Shown here piece after piece: positions 1-6,945 of a stretch of DNA of 12,406 nucleotides. The notes under the pieces were generated by a model, which ran no database searches, was not told the DNA's origin, and saw only the letters and a program-made list of their open reading frames with translations. The stretch lies in NCBI GenBank assembly GCA_023434535.1, contig JAEYSR010000120.1:1-12406 (forward strand), in the 5' to 3' direction. Both the position numbers and the translations under genes were made by a program. The first letter of the stretch is position 1, and every line of letters begins with the position of its first letter. Source of the DNA: Actinomycetes bacterium (GTDB lineage: Bacteria; Actinomycetota; Acidimicrobiia; Acidimicrobiales; Microtrichaceae).

Positions 1-1577
1 TGCGGGTCGAGCTGAGTCCCGTTGGTCACGTCGGTGTTCACGGCCTGGATCAGCGGATTGGACCTGGGGAAGAAGCGCCACGTGATGTGGTTGTCCAGGT
101 ACTCACCCCAGTCGAACCAGCTGACGCCGTCCGCCTCGGTCGCGTTCGAGGGGCGGAACGACGCCGGCGAGACCACGAGCGTGTAGTAGCCGTCCGCGTC
201 GACCGGGATGTCCTGGTCCATCTTGCAGGTCTTGGCGATGCCCGCCGCCAGGTTGTAGTTGCAGACCGTCCAGCCCTGGACCTCGGTCCCGCTGAAGTCC
301 GGGGACTCGCCGCCGCGGGTGTCCGGTGTGGTGAAGGCCTTGGCCCGCACGACGAACACGTCGCCGTACTGCCGGCTCATCCGCAGGTTGGCGTACTGCA
401 CGTCGGGGTTGGCGAGCAGGTCGACCGGGATGTTGTAGGTCGACGACAGGAGGACCTCGGGAGTCGGCGTCGTGTGCTGCGTGGGGAACGGCAGCGGCGG
501 GAAGGCCGGGACATCGGCCGGGTCCACCGGCGGAGGACCGTCAGGGAACGGCTGGCACTCGTCGTGGTGCGACACGACGGTGCCGTCGGGGGCGTAGGTC
601 GTGATCGCAGGCAGCGGCACGCCGGCGCTGTTCGGATCGTCACCGAGGTCGCTCCCGTAGATGCGCAGCACGACCGTGCCCCCGGCGTTCGGGGTGACGC
701 CGTCCTTCTTCACGCCGACGTAGGACGTGTTGGGCTCCGGCGCGCCGAGCGGGGGTGCCGAGAACTTGAACCTCACCGTGAAGCGACGGTCGCCCGTCGT
801 GGTGTCGGGGGTCCGCCACGGGTTCTGGCTCCCGGCATCGGGTTCGATGTGCACGTCGGTCTGCGGCGGCAGGTTGTTGGTGTCCTGGTCGTTCGGGAGG
901 ATCGAGAAGTAGCGGGCGTACGGGAACTCGCCCGACAGCTCGATCCATCCACCGGGCACGACCGTGTAGCGGAAGCCCCAGTAGTTCGCGCCCGACGTGT
1001 CGATCGTGTACGGGAACCGGTTGTTGAACACGGCGTTGGTCTGCTGCGGCCAGCCGGCGCAGCGGGACACGGCCAGGTCCCCCGTCGGGACGCCGGTGTC
1101 GGTCGTCTGCTTGGGCCAGGTCGACGGGTCGCTGAGCCAGATCCCGCACTCCGTGCCGATCCCGCGCGCGATCCGGTGCTCGACGTCGATGAGCGACGGC
1201 GCCGTCAGAGGTACGAAGCCGAGCACCGCCGGCTGGCCGTTGGCGATCGCAGCGTCGATGCCACCCATCGTGGTGCGGAACGCCGTGAGGTCCGCGACGA
1301 GCGACTGGGGCGGCGATGCGGCCAGGAGCCGGTCGGCGATCGCTGCGAGGTACGAGTAGCCGTCGAGGTCGCCGGGGTCGTCCAGTCCGCGGTTGAGCCG
1401 TCCGATCTGCTGGCAGAAGTCGCTGTCGGGGTTCAGGCCGGCCGACGTGGGCTGGCCCACCGGTGGCCGGACGGGCGGGGGTTCGGTCGGACACGGCGCG
1501 CAGGCCGACACCACTGCGAGCGCCACGATCAGCGTGGCGCAGCCGAACAGGATCGAGCGCGTCGATCGACGAACCAT
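1..1577 (-). CDS. Secreted lipoprotein, DUF1254/DUF1214-like, C-terminus cut by window edge
   Basis: The reading frame is open from an ATG at 1577 to the left edge: 525 codons with no stop, so the C-terminus is missing. AGGGGG lies about 8 nt before the ATG. The N-terminus has basic residues (RRSTR), a hydrophobic stretch at about 9-25 and a lipobox V23-S-A-C26, so the protein should be exported and lipid-anchored. A Pro-rich linker (28-45) is followed by a helical region (about 50-150). From about 185 on, motifs recall the unnamed actinobacterial family distantly like DUF1254/DUF1214: FPYARYFSI near 218, EPDAGSQNPWR near 245, AGVPLPAITTYAPDG near 318, and DGYYTLVVSP with a WFDWGEY segment near 462-492. 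The function of that family is unknown to me. It is divergent from the LysR gene, which may control it. Family assignment is from memory of motifs, without a search. Confidence 0.82.
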   Translation of the reverse strand, partial: MVRRSTRSILFGCATLIVALAVVSACAPCPTEPPPVRPPVGQPTSAGLNPDSDFCQQIGRLNRGLDDPGDLDGYSYLAAIADRLLAASPPQSLVADLTAFRTTMGGIDAAIANGQPAVLGFVPLTAPSLIDVEHRIARGIGTECGIWLSDPSTWPKQTTDTGVPTGDLAVSRCAGWPQQTNAVFNNRFPYTIDTSGANYWGFRYTVVPGGWIELSGEFPYARYFSILPNDQDTNNLPPQTDVHIEPDAGSQNPWRTPDTTTGDRRFTVRFKFSAPPLGAPEPNTSYVGVKKDGVTPNAGGTVVLRIYGSDLGDDPNSAGVPLPAITTYAPDGTVVSHHDECQPFPDGPPPVDPADVPAFPPLPFPTQHTTPTPEVLLSSTYNIPVDLLANPDVQYANLRMSRQYGDVFVVRAKAFTTPDTRGGESPDFSGTEVQGWTVCNYNLAAGIAKTCKMDQDIPVDADGYYTLVVSPASFRPSNATEADGVSWFDWGEYLDNHITWRFFPRSNPLIQAVNTDVTNGTQLDP

Positions 1578-1712
1578 CTCAGTTCCCCCTTGTCCCCGTG
1601 CCGACCAGTTCCGTGTCGGCCCTGCCACCCAACCACACGCCGACTGAGATGTCGCCTATCTTGTTCCTCTCGATCAATTCGTCAGACGGATCACCCGTCG
1701 GATCGGATCCGG
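1578..1712. promoter_or_regulatory. Divergent intergenic region, lipoprotein / LysR
   Basis: This 135-bp gap lies between two divergent starts and must hold both promoters. A 9-bp inverted repeat is visible: CATCTCAGT at 1575-1583, overlapping the lipoprotein start codon, and ACTGAGATG at 1643-1651. A TATCTT at 1657-1662 could be a -10 box for the LysR gene, but no convincing -35 precedes it. LysR proteins usually bind such divergent regions at T-N11-A sites; one fits loosely near 1673-1685, which is too weak to call. Confidence 0.4.
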
Positions 1713-2615
1713 ATGGAGCTCCGCCACCTCCGCTACTTCGTCGCCGTCGCCGAGGAGCTGCACTTCGGACGGGCGGCGCAGCGACTCTCGATGTCGCAAC
1801 CGCCGCTGAGCACCCAGATCCGTGATCTGGAGAGAGAGCTCGGCGTCACCCTCTTCGACAGGACGTCGCGGCGGGTCTCGCTGACGGCGTCGGGCGAGGC
1901 GCTGCTCGGCGAGGCACGCCATGTCCTCGCCGCCGCGGACCACGCCGCCAACGTGGCGATCCGAGCGGCGTCGGGCGCGTACGGCCAGGTGTCGGTCGGG
2001 TTCCTCGGCGCCGCGGGAGCGTCGATCGTGCCCGACGCCCTCGTCGAGCTGCGCAGCTCATCGCCCGAGATCTCCGTCCGGGTCCGCGAGTTCACGGCCG
2101 GCCCGGCGCTCATCGAGGCGCTCTCGCAGCGGCTGATCGACATCGCCATCCTGCGGCCACCGGTCGAGCGCGTCGGCATCGACTCCGAGGAGATCGGAGT
2201 CGAGCCCTTCGTGGTCGTGCTGCCGCGCGGCCACGAGCTCGAGGACCGTGATGCGATCGGGCTCGACGAGGTCCTCGGCCAGCCGTTCGTGCTCTGGGAC
2301 CGGTCGTCCAGCCCGAGTGTGTTCGATCCCGTGTTCGCAGCGACCGGAGGTGTCGGTCGACCCACGAACGTGGTGGTCGAAGCCGTCGGCATCCCGGCCA
2401 TCGTCGGGATGGTCGCCAGCGGTCTCGGCATCTCGCTGCTGCCGGCCTCGGCGGTCCGGAGGGCGACGTCGGACATCTCGGTCCGGCCGCTGCACGAGCC
2501 GGTGCCGACCCTGGGACAGGTCGCCGCATGGCGCACCGATGACCTGTCGCCCCCGGGCCACTCGCTGCTCGACTCGCTGCGTCGCGCGGCGGGGACGGGA
2601 CACGGCAAGCCCTGA
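1713..2615 (+). CDS. LysR-family transcriptional regulator
   Basis: This 300-aa protein has the usual LysR length. The N-terminal winged HTH spans about residues 1-62, with the hallmark opening MELRHLRYFVAVAEELHFGR, then AAQRLSMSQPPLSTQIRDLE and the wing LFDRTSRRVSLTASGE. A linker helix (about 63-88) leads to a two-lobe effector-binding domain (about 90-295), including VEPFVVVLPRGHEL and VASGLGISLLPASAV. The opening resembles the BenM/CatM/CbbR side of the family, but the effector cannot be read from sequence. The ATG at 1713 was chosen because the LysR alignment begins exactly there; the open frame upstream is antisense to the lipoprotein. The ribosome-binding site is weak. Being divergent from the lipoprotein gene, it probably regulates that gene and itself. 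A role in carbon uptake via the dab genes 2.7 kb away is possible but unsupported. Confidence 0.95.
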   Translation: MELRHLRYFVAVAEELHFGRAAQRLSMSQPPLSTQIRDLERELGVTLFDRTSRRVSLTASGEALLGEARHVLAAADHAANVAIRAASGAYGQVSVGFLGAAGASIVPDALVELRSSSPEISVRVREFTAGPALIEALSQRLIDIAILRPPVERVGIDSEEIGVEPFVVVLPRGHELEDRDAIGLDEVLGQPFVLWDRSSSPSVFDPVFAATGGVGRPTNVVVEAVGIPAIVGMVASGLGISLLPASAVRRATSDISVRPLHEPVPTLGQVAAWRTDDLSPPGHSLLDSLRRAAGTGHGKP

Positions 2616-2634
2616 CTGCCCGACGGCGAGACAC

Positions 2635-3255
2635 TCACACGTCGAGCGATGCCGTGATGGCTGCGGCGAGGGCGACCCGGTGGTCCTTCGTCCACGGCGG
2701 GCCGAGGATCGCCCGCGGTCGGCCGAGGACGTCCTCGTCCATCGCACCGACGGCCTGTCGGGCGTCGGCCTCGACGGTCGTCGCATCGAAGGTCCGGATC
2801 GTCCACCCTCGGTCGCGGCCGGCCTCTGCGAGCAGGGTGCGGTACATCACGGGGTCGGCCCGGGCCTCGTAGGGGACGCGTCGCAGGGTTGCGATGTCGT
2901 CAGGGAAGTCGCTGGGCCAGCTGCGGATCGACAGCGTCGCGATGGGACGGCCGAGGTCGCTGGACAGCACGTCGAGCTCGTTCCCGATGCTGATCGCGGC
3001 CGACGCCCGCACGTCCGCGATGAGAGCGACGAGATCGTCGTCGGAGACGGCCTCCCCTGACCGGTGCATCGCATGAGGTCCGCCGACGTGGTGGATCGGC
3101 GCGGCGGGCAGGCCGGCGCCGACCATCTCGATGCGCCGTCGGTCGGCGACCTGGGCGTCTCCAGACGCGGCGACGACGACGGCCCATCCGAGATGGTCAG
3201 CCACGCCCAGGTGCAATGGCGACGGATCCGGCTCCCTGTGCGGTTCCCGGATCAC
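2635..3255 (-). CDS. Conserved actinobacterial hypothetical protein
   Basis: This is a 206-aa cytoplasmic protein with no signal peptide or membrane segment. I recognise the pattern as a recurring unnamed actinobacterial family but know no function. Visible motifs are GVADHLGWAVVVAA (about 17-30), DRRRIEMV (about 38-45), the His-rich LPAAPIHHVGGPHAMHRSGE (about 49-68), SIRSWPSDFPDDIA (about 109-122), PYEARADPVMYR (128-139) and GPPWTKDHRVALA near the C-terminus (185-197). The conserved His, Asp and Lys positions could suit a metal or nucleotide site, but that is a guess. The start is a GTG at 3255, 10 nt after a perfect AGGAGG (3271-3266). Another in-frame GTG at 3264 is too close to that site. 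The gene converges on LysR with a 19-bp gap. A TATCCT at 3293-3288 could be its -10 box. Confidence 0.82.
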   Translation of the reverse strand: MIREPHREPDPSPLHLGVADHLGWAVVVAASGDAQVADRRRIEMVGAGLPAAPIHHVGGPHAMHRSGEAVSDDDLVALIADVRASAAISIGNELDVLSSDLGRPIATLSIRSWPSDFPDDIATLRRVPYEARADPVMYRTLLAEAGRDRGWTIRTFDATTVEADARQAVGAMDEDVLGRPRAILGPPWTKDHRVALAAAITASLDV

Positions 3256-3432
3256 GTCACGCACGCCTCCTCGAGTCGGACAACTGGAGGATAGGCAACC
3301 CCGGGGGAGAGCCCGGGTCGAGGGCCGCACCGCGCCGACACGCTCCGTCGTCGGCGTCGGAACGCTGCGAACCGGAAGTGCAGGTTCGGCCAACCAGTGA
3401 CGAACATCTGCACCCGAGCTCCCGAGGCGGCA
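3256..3432. other. Divergent intergenic region with a CCCGGG palindrome pair
   Basis: This region separates the minus-strand hypothetical gene from the sigma-factor unit. It holds AGGAGG for the minus gene (3271-3266), a possible minus-strand -10 TATCCT (3293-3288), and CCCGGG at 3300-3305 and again at 3312-3317, which could pair around a 6-nt loop. GGAAC near 3359 resembles the -35 of ECF promoters, which would allow autoregulation, but no matching -10 stands at the right distance. Confidence 0.3.
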
Positions 3433-3480
3433 ATGACCGATCGATCCCGACCATCCCCGACCCTGCCGACCGATCCATGA
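3433..3480 (+). CDS. Possible 15-aa leader peptide coupled to the sigma factor
   Basis: A short ORF, MTDRSRPSPTLPTDP, starts at ATG 3433. A purine-rich GAGG (3424-3427) sits 5 nt upstream. Its TGA (3478-3480) overlaps the sigma-factor ATG (3477-3479) as ATGA. The sigma start itself has no Shine-Dalgarno sequence within 15 nt, so ribosomes finishing this peptide could restart on it. This is inference from geometry only; a short ORF of this size can arise by chance in GC-rich DNA. Confidence 0.35.
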   Translation: MTDRSRPSPTLPTDP

Positions 3481-4079
3481 CGGCGATCGCGTCCCCAGCG
3501 GAGACTGCGGCGGCCCCATCGGCGGCGACCGACGGGCCGACCGATGCGGCGATCGTGGCGTGGTCGGGACGATGCCCGTCGGCGTTCGCCACGGTCTTCG
3601 ACCGTCATTGGCCGGCGCTGCACGCGTACTGCACCAGTCGGGCCGGCGCAGCCGGCGAGGACATCGCTGCGGAGGTGTTCCGCGTGGCGTTCGACCGTCG
3701 GGCCGACTTCGACGGGCGCACCTCGAGCGCGAGGCCGTGGCTGTTCGGCATCGCCACCAACCTGCTGCGCAACCACTTCCGCAGCTCCGAAAGGGGTCGG
3801 CGAGCGATCGCCCGCTCCTGGTCGAGCGGCCCGGTCGATCACACCGACGACGTCCTGAGCCGCATCGAGGCCGAACAGCTCGGCCCGAAGCTCGCAGCGG
3901 CGATCGGAGACCTCCCGGCCGGCGATCGGGACGCCCTGCTGCTCCTCGCGTGGGCAGACCTCCGGTACGAGGACATCGCCCATGCACTCGACATCCCGAT
4001 CGGCACCGTCCGATCCCGAATCCACCGGGCGCGCGGCCGTGTCCGGGCCCACATGAGCGAACGAGAGGACGAACGATGA
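3477..4079 (+). CDS. ECF-type RNA polymerase sigma factor
   Basis: This 200-aa protein directs RNA polymerase to a specific promoter set. Region 2 spans about residues 34-105, with FATVFDRHWPALHAYCTSRA, then EDIAAEVFRVAFDRR and the core-binding and -10-recognition stretch RPWLFGIATNLLRNHFRS. Region 4 spans about 138-190: LPAGDRDALLLLAWADLRYEDIA followed by the HTH ALDIPIGTVRSRIHRARGRVR. There is no region 3, as expected for ECF factors. The Ala/Pro-rich first 25 residues are probably disordered. The ATG at 3477 lacks a Shine-Dalgarno sequence and overlaps the stop of a 15-codon ORF. The frame stays open upstream to 3216, but that part reads as non-coding. The stop overlaps the start of the next gene (ATGA, 4076-4079), so the two proteins are translationally coupled and probably act as a pair. 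Confidence 0.94.
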   Translation: MTAIASPAETAAAPSAATDGPTDAAIVAWSGRCPSAFATVFDRHWPALHAYCTSRAGAAGEDIAAEVFRVAFDRRADFDGRTSSARPWLFGIATNLLRNHFRSSERGRRAIARSWSSGPVDHTDDVLSRIEAEQLGPKLAAAIGDLPAGDRDALLLLAWADLRYEDIAHALDIPIGTVRSRIHRARGRVRAHMSEREDER

Positions 4080-5056
4080 CGAACGACGACCTGAGCTGGC
4101 TGGAGGCCGAGCGCCCGGCACACCTGCCCCTCACTCCGACGGCGACCGCCCATGCCCGAACTGCACTGCTCGATCGAGTCGCTGTGGGGGACGTCGAGAC
4201 CCCTCTGCTCGACGACCGCCGTGCCGGTACTGGCCGTCAGAAGCGGCGGGGCCGACGCGGCGCTCGTGCTCTGGTCATGGCCGCCGCGGTGGTGGTCGCG
4301 CTCGCCGTCGGGTTCTCCGTCCTCCTCAGCGGCCCGCAGTCCGAGCAGGTGGGCGCGTCCCCGCTCATGCGCCTGTCCGCTCGGGTGGCGGACGAGCAGG
4401 TTCCCGCGGGCGACGCGACCCTGGTCGTCAGGGAGCAGACCGGACCGGGCGCACCCCGTCAGGTCGGCTACGACCTGTCCCTCGACGACGGCCGCTACTT
4501 CTACGGATCGACGCCCGAGGAGCTCGCAGCCGCCGTGACGGGCGGGGCGGAACAGGACGGTTGGTTGGCGAGGGTCACCACCGCGGCGGCGGATGCGGTC
4601 GAGCTGCCCATCGACGAGGCGCGGACCCGGATGGCGAACGCTGCGTTGGACCCGAGCGTCGGATCCGAGTCCAGCAGAGCGCCCGACGAGCCGGTCGACC
4701 CGAAGATCGCATCTGCGGCGCCGATGGATCCGACCCGCCACCTGGAGGGCAACATCTGGACCAACTCGCTCGACGCGCTCGTCCTCGCCTCCGGACGTCC
4801 GGACGTCCGTGCCGGGGTGCTCCGCCTGCTCGCCACCTGTGGCGACGTCACCGTCGTGGACGGCACGAAGGACGGGCGCCCGACCCTCGTCCTCACGGCC
4901 CGTCACTTCCCCGACGGCTACCAGGAGCAGCTGACGATCGATGCCTCGAGCGGAGTTCCGATCGAGCTGATCGGAGGGAGCGTCGGTGCGGATCCCGACA
5001 TCGTGATGACCTACCGCTCGAGTCGGGTCACCTCCACGGACCTCCCTCGGAGCTGA
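4076..5056 (+). CDS. One-pass membrane partner of the sigma factor (CU044_5270-like)
   Basis: This 326-aa protein has a cytoplasmic N-terminus of about 64 residues, a basic patch (RQKRRGRRGAR, 55-64), one membrane helix (about 65-86, ALVMAAAVVVALAVGFSVLL) and a large extracytoplasmic domain. Architecture and position match the CU044_5270-type proteins encoded after ECF sigma genes in actinobacteria. The cytoplasmic tail could hold the sigma factor and the outer domain sense a signal. The tail has no Cys, so it is not a zinc anti-sigma (ZAS) domain. The outer domain includes DGRYFYGSTPEELAAAV (about 138-154), a central Asp/Pro-rich linker, and a C-terminal beta-rich part with LTIDASSGVPIELIGG, as in proteins that report oxidised or modified surface material. 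GAGAGGA lies 6 nt before the ATG. The anti-sigma role is inferred from context. Confidence 0.85.
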   Translation: MTNDDLSWLEAERPAHLPLTPTATAHARTALLDRVAVGDVETPLLDDRRAGTGRQKRRGRRGARALVMAAAVVVALAVGFSVLLSGPQSEQVGASPLMRLSARVADEQVPAGDATLVVREQTGPGAPRQVGYDLSLDDGRYFYGSTPEELAAAVTGGAEQDGWLARVTTAAADAVELPIDEARTRMANAALDPSVGSESSRAPDEPVDPKIASAAPMDPTRHLEGNIWTNSLDALVLASGRPDVRAGVLRLLATCGDVTVVDGTKDGRPTLVLTARHFPDGYQEQLTIDASSGVPIELIGGSVGADPDIVMTYRSSRVTSTDLPRS

Positions 5057-5074
5057 GCGGGGCGGCGCCCGTCC

Positions 5075-5106
5075 GACATGGCCCCGACGGTAGTCGGGGC
5101 CATGTC
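5075..5106 (+). terminator. Perfect 14-bp hairpin after the sigma-factor unit
   Basis: GACATGGCCCCGAC (5075-5088) and GTCGGGGCCATGTC (5093-5106) pair perfectly around a GGTA loop, 18 nt after the upstream stop codon. There is no T-run after the stem, so it is not a textbook rho-independent terminator. GC-rich actinobacteria often use such T-less hairpins. It separates the sigma unit from dabB. Confidence 0.65.
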
Positions 5107-5211
5107 TCGGGCGGTTGTCCGGCACCGAGGTTCGCCGAGCCCGCTGTCGGCTGGCCGGCAGACGGCCATCCGTCGGCTGACCGCCGCAGCGCTCCATCGC
5201 CACCGAAGCAG

Positions 5212-5237
5212 AACACACGAAAAAAGTTGCGTGTGTT
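5212..5237. promoter_or_regulatory. Palindromic operator candidate at the dabB promoter
   Basis: AACACACG (5212-5219) and CGTGTGTT (5230-5237) are perfect inverted repeats separated by 10 nt (six A then GTTG). The right arm overlaps the predicted dabB -35 box, so a bound dimer would block RNA polymerase there. The left arm plus the next two bases (AACACACGAA) recurs at 9627-9636, before the HTH gene. Confidence 0.5.
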
Positions 5238-5255
5238 ACGTCTCGTGAGTATGGT
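5227..5255 (+). promoter_or_regulatory. Predicted dabBA promoter
   Basis: TTGCGT (5227-5232) and TATGGT (5250-5255) stand exactly 17 nt apart, fitting housekeeping sigma spacing and the actinobacterial TANNNT -10. Transcription would start near 5262, leaving an untranslated leader of about 40 nt that contains GGAGG before dabB. The surrounding A/T-rich patch stands out from the GC-rich neighbourhood. Confidence 0.5.
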
Positions 5256-5301
5256 GTGATGGATCGCCGGAACCGCCGGCGTCGGACCGGAGGGCGACCG
5301 A

Positions 5302-6945
5302 ATGCCGGTGCTGATGACCACGCTTGTACTGATCGCTCCGACGGCGTTCCTCCTGGCGTCAGCGACGATGCTGGTGCCACGCCTCCGTGCGGCCTGCGTC
5401 GTGGCCGGAGCCGGGCGGGTGGCCGCCGCGGTCGGAGTCGTGACCGCCATCGCCGCTGCCGTCACGGTCGCGGCAGAGGGAGGCGCCACGGGTCCGACGG
5501 TCGGTCGCGCCGGGCTCGGGTTCTCCATCCGGCTCGACGCCCTGAGCGTCACGATGCTGGTGATGGTGACGATCCTCGCTGCGGTCGTCTTCTCCTACAG
5601 CTGCACCTACCTGTCGGGTGACCCCCGGCGCGGTGCCTTCCTCTCCCGGCTGGCGCAGACGATCGCCGCCGTCGAGGTGCTCGTCGTCGCGGGGAACCTG
5701 GTCCTGCTGGTCCTGGCGTGGATCGGTGCCAGCCTCGCCCTCCACAGGCTGCTCACCTTCGACCCACACCGGACCCGTGCGGTCGTGGCGGCTCGGAAGC
5801 GCTTCGTGGTCGCACGGATGTGCGACGTCGCACTCGTGCTCGCCTGCGTCCTGCTGTACGCCCGGTTCGGTACCGGAGACCTCGCGACGGTCACCGGTCG
5901 CGTCGCAGCCGACGCAGGGGGCGCTGCGGTCGCGGTGGCGGCGCTCGCGATCGTCGCGGCCGCTGCGCTGAAGTCGGCCCAGTTCCCGACGCAGGGCTGG
6001 CTGATCGAGGTCATGGAGACCCCGACCCCGGTGTCGGCGCTGCTCCACGCCGGCCTCCTCAACGCCGGGCCGTTCCTGATCCTGCGCATGTCGGCGGTCG
6101 TCGACGCGTCCCTCTCGGCGACCACCCTCCTGATCGTCATCGGGTCCATCACGGCCCTCGTGGCGTCGGTGATCCTCCTGACCCAGTCGTCGGTCAAGGT
6201 GGCGCTCGCCTACTCCAGCGCCGCCCACATGGGGTTCATGCTCCTCATCTGCGGAATGGGCTTCTACTCGGCGGCCCTGCTGCACCTCGTCGCCCACTCC
6301 TTCTACAAGGCCCACGCCTTCCTGTCCTCGGGCAGCACCATCGACGAACGTCGGGCCTCGACCGTGCGACTTCCGCCCCGGCTCGGGCGGCCGGTGCCGT
6401 TGCTCCTCAGCGTGGCGGTGGCGACATCCCTGTACCTGGGCGTCGCGACGCTGCTCGGCGTGGACGTCGTGAGGCAGCCGATGCTCCTCCTGATCGGGGC
6501 CGTCCTGGTCATGGGGACCAGCCTCCTGCTCGCTCCGGCGTTCGACTCCCGCAGCGACGGAGTCGTCCGGGTGGCCGCGGTGGCCGCCGCGGCGGGCGTC
6601 ACGTCGTCGTTCTTCCTCCTCGAGGCCGGTGCGCACCACCTCCTCGACGGCAGCGTGGTCGAGCCCGGTCCCCGCACGCCGCTCCAGGTGGGGCTGGTGC
6701 TCACCGCCCTGGTCGCGTTCGCGTGGGTGATCCGGTTGCAGATGCTGCATCCGTCAGGTCCGACGTCCGCCAGAGGCCGGAGGGTGCTCGTCCACCTCCG
6801 CAACGGGCTGTACGCCGACGCAGCCTTCGAGCGCTTGATCGCATCGGTGTGGCCGATCCCGCCCACGACGTCGCCGTCACGCGGCGTCGGGCCCGTCCCT
6901 GCCCGCTCCATCCGCCCGAACCGAGTCGCCGAGGTGACCGCATGA
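5302..6945 (+). CDS. dabB: DabB, NuoL-like membrane subunit of the inorganic-carbon pump
   Basis: This 547-aa polytopic membrane protein belongs to the Proton_antipo_M (NuoL/MrpA) family. With DabA it forms a two-component complex that accumulates bicarbonate, where DabB is thought to carry the driving ion flow. Family signatures are LKSAQFPTQGWLIEVMETPT then PVSALLHAG (about 223-250), with the conserved channel Lys at K224, and SSAAHMGFMLLICGMGFYSA followed by HSFYKAHAFL with K336. The conserved TM5 Glu of true NuoL (W-E-G) reads W140-I141-G142, and the following LALHRLL fits DabB rather than a respiratory subunit. It is shorter than NuoL and no other nuo genes are present. The C-terminal tail after about 515 is Pro/Arg-rich and soluble. 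GGAGG lies 8 nt before the ATG. The stop overlaps the dabA start (ATGA), implying coupled synthesis of the subunits. Confidence 0.93.
   Translation: MPVLMTTLVLIAPTAFLLASATMLVPRLRAACVVAGAGRVAAAVGVVTAIAAAVTVAAEGGATGPTVGRAGLGFSIRLDALSVTMLVMVTILAAVVFSYSCTYLSGDPRRGAFLSRLAQTIAAVEVLVVAGNLVLLVLAWIGASLALHRLLTFDPHRTRAVVAARKRFVVARMCDVALVLACVLLYARFGTGDLATVTGRVAADAGGAAVAVAALAIVAAAALKSAQFPTQGWLIEVMETPTPVSALLHAGLLNAGPFLILRMSAVVDASLSATTLLIVIGSITALVASVILLTQSSVKVALAYSSAAHMGFMLLICGMGFYSAALLHLVAHSFYKAHAFLSSGSTIDERRASTVRLPPRLGRPVPLLLSVAVATSLYLGVATLLGVDVVRQPMLLLIGAVLVMGTSLLLAPAFDSRSDGVVRVAAVAAAAGVTSSFFLLEAGAHHLLDGSVVEPGPRTPLQVGLVLTALVAFAWVIRLQMLHPSGPTSARGRRVLVHLRNGLYADAAFERLIASVWPIPPTTSPSRGVGPVPARSIRPNRVAEVTA

Noticed and set aside
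640..1494. 284-aa minus-strand open frame
   Set aside because: It is an Arg/Pro-rich shifted frame of the lipoprotein gene on the same strand, without motifs.
87..1712. Long plus-strand open frame continuous with LysR
   Set aside because: It is Arg/Val/Gly-rich with no recognisable motif and lies antisense to the lipoprotein, which has a lipobox and family motifs. LysR homology begins exactly at 1713.
3300..3317. CCCGGG pair as a terminator
   Set aside because: A 6-bp stem of a self-complementary word is common by chance in such GC-rich DNA, and no T-run follows.
3252..4121. 289-aa and longer minus-strand frames opposite the sigma factor
   Set aside because: They are antisense to a well-supported sigma factor and have low-complexity composition. 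Only the 2635-3255 part of the longest frame reads as protein.
5359..6750. 463-aa minus-strand frame opposite dabB
   Set aside because: Its composition is extremely His/Arg/Asp/Gln-rich, the usual antisense pattern of a GC-rich hydrophobic membrane-protein gene.
5718..6941. Open frame extending upstream of the dabA ATG
   Set aside because: It is an out-of-frame shadow of dabB, rich in Arg and Pro. The ATGA overlap at 6942 gives the natural dabA start.
5302..6945. NADH-quinone oxidoreductase subunit L or Mrp antiporter subunit
   Set aside because: No other nuo or mrp gene is present, the TM5 Glu of NuoL is Ile, and the gene is coupled to a DUF2309 gene, which defines DabB.
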